A stretch of 64,000 nucleotides of DNA from Papaver somniferum (taxonomy: Eukaryota > Streptophyta > Magnoliopsida > Ranunculales > Papaveraceae). Made by a program: the position numbers and the translations under genes. The notes beneath the pieces are model-generated. The model searched no databases and was not told the origin of the DNA. It saw only the letters and a program-made list of their open reading frames with translations. Location of the stretch: the NCBI RefSeq assembly GCF_003573695.1, contig NC_039367.1, positions 163,448,542-163,512,541 on the forward strand. Reading direction: 5' to 3'. Shown piece by piece: positions 57,901 through 64,000 of this stretch; position 1 is the stretch's first letter, and every line of letters starts with the position of its first letter.

Positions 57901-59274
57901 GTATTTACCTTCTGTTTATTAATTCTTTGATTCTTCCAACTTGTTATTAAAATGTATAAGGTTGATTATAAGTTCCTATTTTATTACCAATGTCAGCATC
58001 ATCAACAACTGTCTGAATGTTCTAAATCTTTTACACGGATGAACAGCCCTTCTATATTTCATGTTTTTTTACAGAGTTAATCTTTTGTCTAGTGCCTTGG
58101 TATGATTAAGTTTTACTTGTCAATTTAGGTTTTATTTAAGATTTGTCTCAAAAATTGGGGCTTTTATTTGATTTGGTGATTTTATGTTAAGCATAGTAGA
58201 AGTTGGGTGTGTACTTGGAACCCCTAACTTAAATTTTTGACTTAAGTTTTAAAGAGAGCCACAAACTACCTGATATGAGAGTTCAGCTGAGTACTGCAAA
58301 GGGGTTGCCATTTGAAAAAAATCACGACCTTTGATTACAATATCGTACTCATCAGGTTTATAAATGTCTCCCTCCTTTTTTTTTCACTTCTAGTTTCTTT
58401 AGTAGACCAACCTTCCTTTCATCACGTGGAATCTGCATCACATTCAGGAAAAAGAAAAACTAGTTCTTATGGTTGATCTGGCTCGAATAATCTTGAATTT
58501 CATTTAGCTTACTCCACTTGCTTACATGACATGGATCAAAATTAAGCATACACATAACAACTGTGGTCTTTTATCATGTTTGTATTCTCTTCTTTGTTTG
58601 TTGTTCGTAGTTTATTTTTTTGTTGTAATGGGGTTGGTTCTTAATTGACGACATAAATGAATTAGGGCTTAGATTAGGATCATCGTCAACAGTGGGTCCA
58701 GGTTGTATTCCAGGTTTAGTTGAGTAGTGATTGGAGTCCTTTTGGGCTGTCTCTGTCCATAGTTTTTGGTTTTTTTGTTGGTATCTGTTGCCACCTGGGT
58801 CCATAGGTTTGTGGGTCTTTCTTCACCTGTGTTCATGGATGCTACAAATAATGACTGTCCTTGAATCTGGTATAATCCTGTTAAGGCATTACTTGGCGCC
58901 CATTGTAAGAACAGTTGCTTAACATTCTCATTGTCAACATTCCACAGCAATACAACCCACAGACCTGGTATCCTGGTTAGCAATTCGCCGGATTATCGGT
59001 GCATTTATTAGTCGGTCAGTTAATTCGGTTAGTGATTAGGTAGGTACTACCAGGCCATATCGTCCATTTAACTCATGGGCCTTCGAATCCGTTCCCTAGT
59101 AACGGGAAACAGATCCCTTGACCCGTCTCTTTAAAGGAAAATTTGTTGATTGGTCCAAAGCCCATATAGTTATTTATAGTAAGGTCCAACCAGATTTTCT
59201 TTTTATCCAAAGGTCCAAAATTAATTAAAACATAGAAATGACCATAATATCCCATGCTACCAAACGTGTGTGTC
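57901..59274. other. Region downstream of the GH9-like gene, no supported gene
   Basis: Contains the repeat of intron 1 sequence (58099-58185). A minus-strand open frame at 58669-58983 (104 codons) has no domain I recognise. The stretch 59130-59260, with TTGGTCCAAAGCCC, AAAGGTCCAAAATT and ATGACCATAATATCCC, looks like the end of a DNA transposon, but no partner end was found. Confidence 0.5.
58099..58185 (+). repeat. Second copy of a piece of GH9 intron 1
   Basis: GGTATGATTAAGTTTTACTT through TTATTTGATTTGGTGATTT, with about five differences from 54811-54895. No exon 2 copy follows it. Confidence 0.85.
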
Positions 59275-59430
59275 TACACTGCTTACAAATTTGAGTACAT
59301 ATCTGGAACACTGCTCACAAATTCGAGCACATATCTGCTAACAAATTTGAGTACATATATGCCGCACTGCTTACAAATATGAGTACATATCTGTTGCACT
59401 GAATTCGAGTATATATCCGCTGCAAAACTT
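59275..59430. repeat. Tandem repeat, CACTGCTTACAAATTTGAGTACATATCTG
   Basis: Four to five imperfect units of about 30-38 bp; the last is shortened. Confidence 0.85.
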
Positions 59431-60236
59431 TTGCATTCCTCAGAATTAGTTTCAACCACCTCATCTCCCTCACATTTCCATTAAAAACATGAAACAAGTA
59501 GACTGGAGGTGTTCAAACAAACATCTTGTTGTCAACATAAGACCATCCCAATCTTCATCTTCTACTTTGCCGTGAATGTTCTGGGTTGGGATTAGAAAAA
59601 AAAAAGAAACAGATAAACATTAAAAGAGTAAATTTTTTAATGGCATAAATATGCTTAACAACACCCAGGACTTGTTTTTCTAAGATGGGTGATAAACATC
59701 ACAAGTTTTGTGTACTTACCTCATTAAATTCAAGATGAGTCAAATTAGGTGCTGCTTTGAGCAGTGGAAATACTGATTTATCAATAGTTACTTCCAGTTC
59801 TAGTAACAACTTCTCCAAATTATGAAATATAGGTACAATGTTTACGAACTCGTCCGCAACGGATATTGTCTATTCATCACAACTAAAGCAACATTAGCAA
59901 GTATATTAGTTTTTAGGAATCTGCTTGAGCATATATTACATAAAAATTTAAAGAGAGCAAAAGAAAGAAGAGTACCTGTAGGGTTGCAGCACATATTGTT
60001 AAATTTTTTACATGTGCAAGCGCTTGAAAAAACTTACTTACAGCTGCACCTATCTTTCGCCCCCTTGGTACACAAAGCCAAACTCTCGCAGACTCTAGTG
60101 TTTGAAAACTGGAAAGAAAATATTCCTTTGCCACCCAACCATGATAGGTAAATGACACTAGATTTGGTGCATTAATTTTGAGAGCACAGTCTTGTAAACC
60201 ATCATCATCATCACATCTGTCGTTATCAATTTCCAA
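59400..60236 (-). pseudogene. F-box/FBD-LRR protein fragment
   Basis: Exon 60236-59976 (LKINAPNLVSFTYHGW, LAHVKNLTICAATLQ) with donor CAG|GTACTC, exon 59869-59720 (50 codons, ATAG acceptor, GAG|GTAAGT donor; HNLEKLLLELEV, KAAPNLTHLEFNE), and exon from 59580 (VEDEDWDGL, then FNGNVREMRWLKLILRNAKVLQ in a shifted frame near 59490). These are the Leu-rich repeat and FBD parts of plant F-box/FBD proteins, which serve as substrate receptors in SCF ubiquitin ligases. The N-terminal F-box is missing, and the frame shift within the FBD part makes it a pseudogene. It may have been carried here by a transposon, since transposon-like ends and palindromic repeats lie on both sides. Confidence 0.75.
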
Positions 60237-60299
60237 AATATTTGAATTAGAAGATTACCTCAACTCTGAAGCTTTGACAAAATGAAGAATCAACTCTTA

Positions 60300-61240
60300 A
60301 TTAATCACCAATTCGAGTAATTTAATGCTCAATAATCATAACAAACTCATTACACCAGATATGTACTGTCAATTCATACACATATTTCAGTATTACCCAT
60401 ATGTACTAATGGATCAAACCAAAAAAAAGTGGCAAAACACTGAACAAACAGAATCAAAAGAATTTTATATCAGTACATCAGATATGTACTGTCAATTTAT
60501 ACACAAAAACAAACTATAACAAACCCAAAAAAATAAGAGAAAACCTATAGATCCATAGTAACCACAAAACGAAAACAGTACGTCATATATGTACTGATAG
60601 GTAATACACAAAAGAAAACTGAAAAAAAAAACCATAAAAGTATCAGATCTACTAATGAAATAAACACAAAACATGATTGTTTATTTAGATCTGAATTTGT
60701 TCCATCAAAATCCACCAGTATATCATATACGCACCCATGATTAATACAAAAAAACAACTTAAAAGCATATCAAAAACAACCAAAATGAAACTAAAATCAG
60801 TTGCATGTGAAAACCAAGTAATGAATCACTAAAAACCATAATCGAAACACTTTTTTTTCTTCAATATTCCATTTATATACTTCTAGATCGAAGAAGAGAA
60901 ATATCAAAAACTACAAAAATAACAAAATTAAAGCATAATTTTTCAGTACATCATATATGTACTGCTGATTCATAATCTAAACTTCAGCTGCATGTGAAAA
61001 AATAGTAAAGAATCTATGAAAAAAATAGAATGTAAACCGATGCATCTTCTTCTTCTTCTTCTCAAAAATAAAGATTCATACCTGGAAACACAAACAATCT
61101 TCTCGTCGTAAATCATAACGATGCATCTTCTTCTTCTCAAAAATAAACTAAGTTTCTATCAGTACGGGATATACGTAGTGTTGCTTCATATACAAAAAAG
61201 AACTGAAACACGTCTAAAACATCTAAAATGGAAGTGGCAT
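60300..61240. repeat. Palindromic CAGTACATCATATATGTACTG repeats, no gene
   Basis: Four or more copies of a TACATCAKATATGTACTG core (near 60355, 60474, 60583, 60950) within A-rich DNA. A CGATGCATCTTCTTCTTC block is repeated at 61038 and 61120. A minus-strand donor-like CCAG|GTATGAATC lies near 61083. Confidence 0.65.
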
Positions 61241-61624
61241 AATCGAATCTATGGTCTTTGTGTGTGGATTCAAATCCACAAGATTTCCTTCTAAACATTA
61301 TTTAGCAGGATTCATTACGTAACCTGATTTAATTTTGGAAATTTCTTTGGATAGTGAGAATTTTTTTTTTAATTGATTAACTAAGATTTAGTAGTATTTT
61401 GCATTAAAAAGAATAATTTTCAGAACGATGCTCTGTCATGGTAACACGTGGTATAACATAAGAAAAACAGGAAACATGGGTCTGTAAAGATTACAGAGTC
61501 TATTAGAAATAAATATGAAAACAGCGGAACAAAATAAAATTTGACTTACTATTATTTTTATTTCAATTTCATCCCTTCGTGTAACAGCTGATATTACTTA
61601 TTTGAAAAGGAATGGTTAATTAAA
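61241..61624. other. 3' flank of the PMEI gene
   Basis: AT-rich, no gene. On minus, AATAAAAATAATAG near 61560 could include the poly(A) signal of the PMEI gene. Confidence 0.45.
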
Positions 61625-62164
61625 TCAACGGGAAAGAAGAATAGCAAGAGCACGAACAATATCAGCTTGATCAAACAAGTATTGATTCCTCTGCGTCAAT
61701 GGAGATGGTGCTGCAGGTGATGAACGGAAAGAATTTTCGCATTGGGTGGCATAGCCAGAAACAGTTGTTGCAGTTCCCTTCAAACCAAAATAATCACGGC
61801 GTCCTAGCTGATCCGCAGCTTTTGTACCAAAATCCGAAATCGCTGCATCGTAACGCCCATTACAAAAATTAAGATGTGGCTTTTGTTGTGGTGTAGGATT
61901 CAAGAGAGCGATGAAATTTATATTTTCGGTTGCTTGATTCACAACCTCATTTATCATGGAATTAGCAACTATAGAACGCGTAAGGCCTGTAACTCCAGGG
62001 ATTGAGTTTAGTTGTTGGGTGCAGTAACTTGGATTCTTAGTGATCGAACAAATTTCACGGACTACAGCTTTCACGTTCCCTGCATATGATAGCTGAGAAG
62101 AAACACAAACAAATAAAAAAACAGATAAAAGAACGAAACGAACATCGGAGGATGCTGCTGCCAT
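61625..62164 (-). CDS. Pectin methylesterase/invertase inhibitor (PMEI domain)
   Basis: Single exon, 179 residues from the second in-frame ATG (62164, MAAASSDVRF). That start gives a clean signal peptide (hydrophobic VLLSVFLFVCVSS, likely cut after SYA near residue 28), so I prefer it to the ATG nine codons upstream. The secreted protein would act in the cell wall, binding pectin methylesterases (or, in some members, invertases) in a 1:1 complex and blocking them. Four conserved Cys are at residues 39, 48, 101 and 142 (REICSITKNPSYC, LNFCNGRYD, ATQCENSF), the two-disulphide pattern of the family, and length is typical. The C-terminus ends RALAILLSR. No frame damage; a TATA box lies about 90 bp upstream. 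It is the only clearly intact host gene in the window. Which enzyme it inhibits cannot be told. Confidence 0.93.
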   Translation of the reverse strand: MAAASSDVRFVLLSVFLFVCVSSQLSYAGNVKAVVREICSITKNPSYCTQQLNSIPGVTGLTRSIVANSMINEVVNQATENINFIALLNPTPQQKPHLNFCNGRYDAAISDFGTKAADQLGRRDYFGLKGTATTVSGYATQCENSFRSSPAAPSPLTQRNQYLFDQADIVRALAILLSR

Positions 62165-62246
62165 TATGCTAAAGTTAATGGAATGTGGCAATATGCTAGA
62201 GTTTATGGATTAAGCAAGGTGTAGAGAAACTCCATTGGCATGCCCC

Positions 62247-62254
62247 TTTTTATA
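62247..62254 (-). promoter_or_regulatory. TATA box of the PMEI gene
   Basis: Minus strand CACTATAAAAAGGGGC, about 83-90 bp before the chosen ATG, leaving room for a leader of about 55-60 bp. Confidence 0.7.
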
Positions 62255-62264
62255 GTGTACGTAT

Positions 62265-62616
62265 GACAATACCTAATTAATTAGCTAAATAATTATCACA
62301 ATATATATTATTTTCTTTTTTGAAAAGCATAATTATGTAAATATATAGGGGTACATGAAAGTATACTGCGGTATTATCCATATTTTATACCTTCTTTTCA
62401 TTATTTATGTCTATATATATTTATAGTTGAAAAATATATGACAATATATTTGGGTACATAACATTATATGGCGATATTCTTCATATTTTATGCCTTAAAT
62501 CATTATCATGTCTATACTTTTGCTATATTAAAATCTTGCTATATTTTTATTATAGCGCATTATACAGTAAAACCTCTATATACGAATACTCTATAAAGGA
62601 ATAAACTCTATATATG
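62265..62616. other. AT-rich upstream region of PMEI and a transposon edge
   Basis: Repeated ATATATTTGGGTACATAA-like units (62340-62360 and 62448-62470). ACAGTAAAACCTCTATATACG...CTCTATAAAGGAATAAACTCTATATA (62562-62615) resembles a plant DNA-transposon terminus cut by the LTR that starts at 62617. Confidence 0.5.
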
Positions 62617-63090
62617 TGTAGTTGCAGGAAATCCTACAACCACACCCTTCATGAAATCTTAATAACAATTCAAGTAATCATCTTAAAATTCATACATTCA
62701 TTCATACAATCTTCAATATGGTTACAAGATTTGAGATGAACTCTAACTTGGAGAACAAACAATATTTCTCTCTCCTAAATTCCAAGTCAAAGCTCTCCAA
62801 AAGATTCCTCCCTTTACATGGTCGCTCGGTCCCTTATATAGGGATTTTACATAGTGGAAGACAGCTAATAAAGCCCTTATTTTCGGGTCTGGCGTGCGTC
62901 ATTAATGCTCGCTTACTTTGACTCTTCTCGCACGCACTCTATAACTTCGCACGATCATCACACTTTACTCGTGGTTCTTTTGACGTCATCTGATGTGTCA
63001 TCTTAAATATATTGTACGCTATAACCTTCGCTCGTTCATCGAACCATTACTTCCGCACACATGATAGATGTGCGGTATTTAGTATCTACA
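62617..63090 (-). repeat. 3' LTR of a second Tat-like gypsy element
   Basis: 474 bp, TGTAGTTGCAGG...GTATCTACA, with TG/CA ends and a pyrimidine-rich TTTTTCCTCTTCTC next to it on the right, that is a polypurine tract on minus. The layout repeats that of the 14-kb element: LTR, about 350 bp, then an antisense leader. The partner LTR lies beyond the window, so the assignment is by analogy. Confidence 0.65.
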
Positions 63091-63435
63091 TTTTTCCTCT
63101 TCTCATGTTGTTTCTTTGGAAAGGGAGCGATATGAGAAACTCCAATTTACCATGCCGCACTCATTCACCTCTTCATATTCTTATCAGCCGACAAGTTTCC
63201 GTGATTTGAGTGTAACCGTCTACACGTATTGATTTTATCCCTTTTTACCGGCACGTTTGAATTTAACCGGTCACTTTTTTCATCTATTTATTAACCAAAT
63301 TTGAGGAGAGATAATATTTTTTTCTCTATTTCATCTTCCCTTCTTGTCTCTGTGAATTCTCGGTAAATCATTATCTTCTCCAGATTCCTCCATCATTCTT
63401 TCAAGGTTTTATCTTTAAATTTTGTTGTTGTTCCT

Positions 63436-64000
63436 ATGGATCCTGATCAAAGGTTTGTCTATTTTGCTGGAACTGATCTGATCTTTCTTTATGTTACCGA
63501 TTTTTCGTCATATTAATCTACATACTTGTTATATATCAACAAACATTCTTCTCATAGGAGTACCAAATTCACAATTCCTAACCCTAATCCTTCTTCAAGT
63601 TTGAAAGACAAAGAATCTCTCAAGAGGAAGCCATCACATAACAAAGGAGTAAGAAATACTTTCTTTTGTATAAACAATCTTTTTGCCTCTGTTTCTTATC
63701 TGCTTTGTTATTCGCAGGAGTCCGAATGCGAGATTGATGGTGGTAAGAAACCTAAGGCGAGAAGAATTCACAAAGCACCCAACTCAACGAGAGCCTCATA
63801 ATTCCTGACTTTGATTTCCAGGAGGTTGATGCTACTTCTCGCGTCAATACTAACGCTCCTGCACCAGACTTGATTGCTTCTATTTCTTTGGATTCAACTA
63901 CTTCTCCAAATGAGGCTATCGCTCCTAAGTAGAATGCTCCTACTGATGAAGTAGCTAAGAACATTCCCTTTTCTTCGTCGGTAACCGCACCAACCGTGGT
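63436..64000 (+). pseudogene. Start of a second antisense gene (Tat aORF), cut by window edge
   Basis: ATG at 63436 (TTCCTATGGATCC), first exon ending at 63452 before GTTTGT, second about 63559-63648 (FTIPNPNPSSSLKDK, KRKPSHNKG), third from about 63719 (ESECEIDGGKKPK). The N-terminus is Ser/Pro/Lys-rich like the antisense protein at 40436, and its position relative to an LTR is the same. A stop after ARRIHKAPNSTRAS (63799-63801) and a TAG at 63931 suggest decay, unless introns remove them. Sequence similarity to the first copy is low, so this is a different family or an old copy. Confidence 0.5.

Noticed and set aside
58669..58983. 104-codon minus-strand frame near GH9
   Set aside because: No recognised domain, no splice or promoter context; probably chance or an old transposon fragment.

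Overview
This is nuclear DNA of a flowering plant, probably a eudicot. The evidence is AT-rich intergenic DNA, GT-AG introns, plant-type Ty1/copia and Ty3/gypsy Tat-like retrotransposons, Mutator, hAT and Helitron elements, and three ordinary plant gene families: a KORRIGAN-like GH9 glucanase, an F-box/FBD fragment and a pectin methylesterase inhibitor. I cannot name the species from the sequence. Only the inhibitor gene looks intact.

Region 1 (1-9 kb): a 3.3-kb Mutator-like non-autonomous element (1184-4474) with a palindromic minisatellite, a 2.7-kb non-coding LTR element on the minus strand (5122-7863), and a Helitron 3' terminus at about 8790. Region 2 (9-15.4 kb): a 4.8-kb LTR element (9077-13900) carrying a rearranged piece of a host FEN1 gene and a hairpin-rich array, then a 723-bp hAT-type MITE (14630-15352). 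Region 3 (15.4-53.4 kb): diverged local duplications of non-coding DNA. One stretch has been opened by six nested insertions: copia (19598-24534), a Mutator element with Ulp1-like protease and transposase remnants (25625-34113), a 2.5-kb TIR element with a small two-exon gene (34604-37111), two about 305-bp MITEs (37706-38014, 52834-53138) and a 14-kb Tat-type gypsy element (38661-52698). Target-site duplications are visible for all of them, and sister copies of the flanks show several of the empty sites. About 30.6 kb of this interval is inserted DNA.

The gypsy element has gag-pol on the minus strand and a large, intron-containing, coiled-coil ORF on the opposite strand between pol and its 3' LTR. 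A second such element begins at 62617 and runs off the right edge; its antisense ORF starts near 63436.

Region 4 (53.4-64 kb): a GH9 endoglucanase-like gene (54224-57900) with a changed catalytic motif, a frame break at its last splice junction and no C-terminal catalytic part; an F-box/FBD pseudogene fragment (59400-60236, minus); and an apparently intact PMEI gene (61625-62164, minus) with a TATA box.

A recurring theme is that unrelated elements here each carry their own short palindrome repeated many times (TTTCATCC type, GTCTC..GAGAC type, ACATATYRATATGT type, TAATCGGTAGG type). Statements on identity are by eye; no alignments or searches were run.
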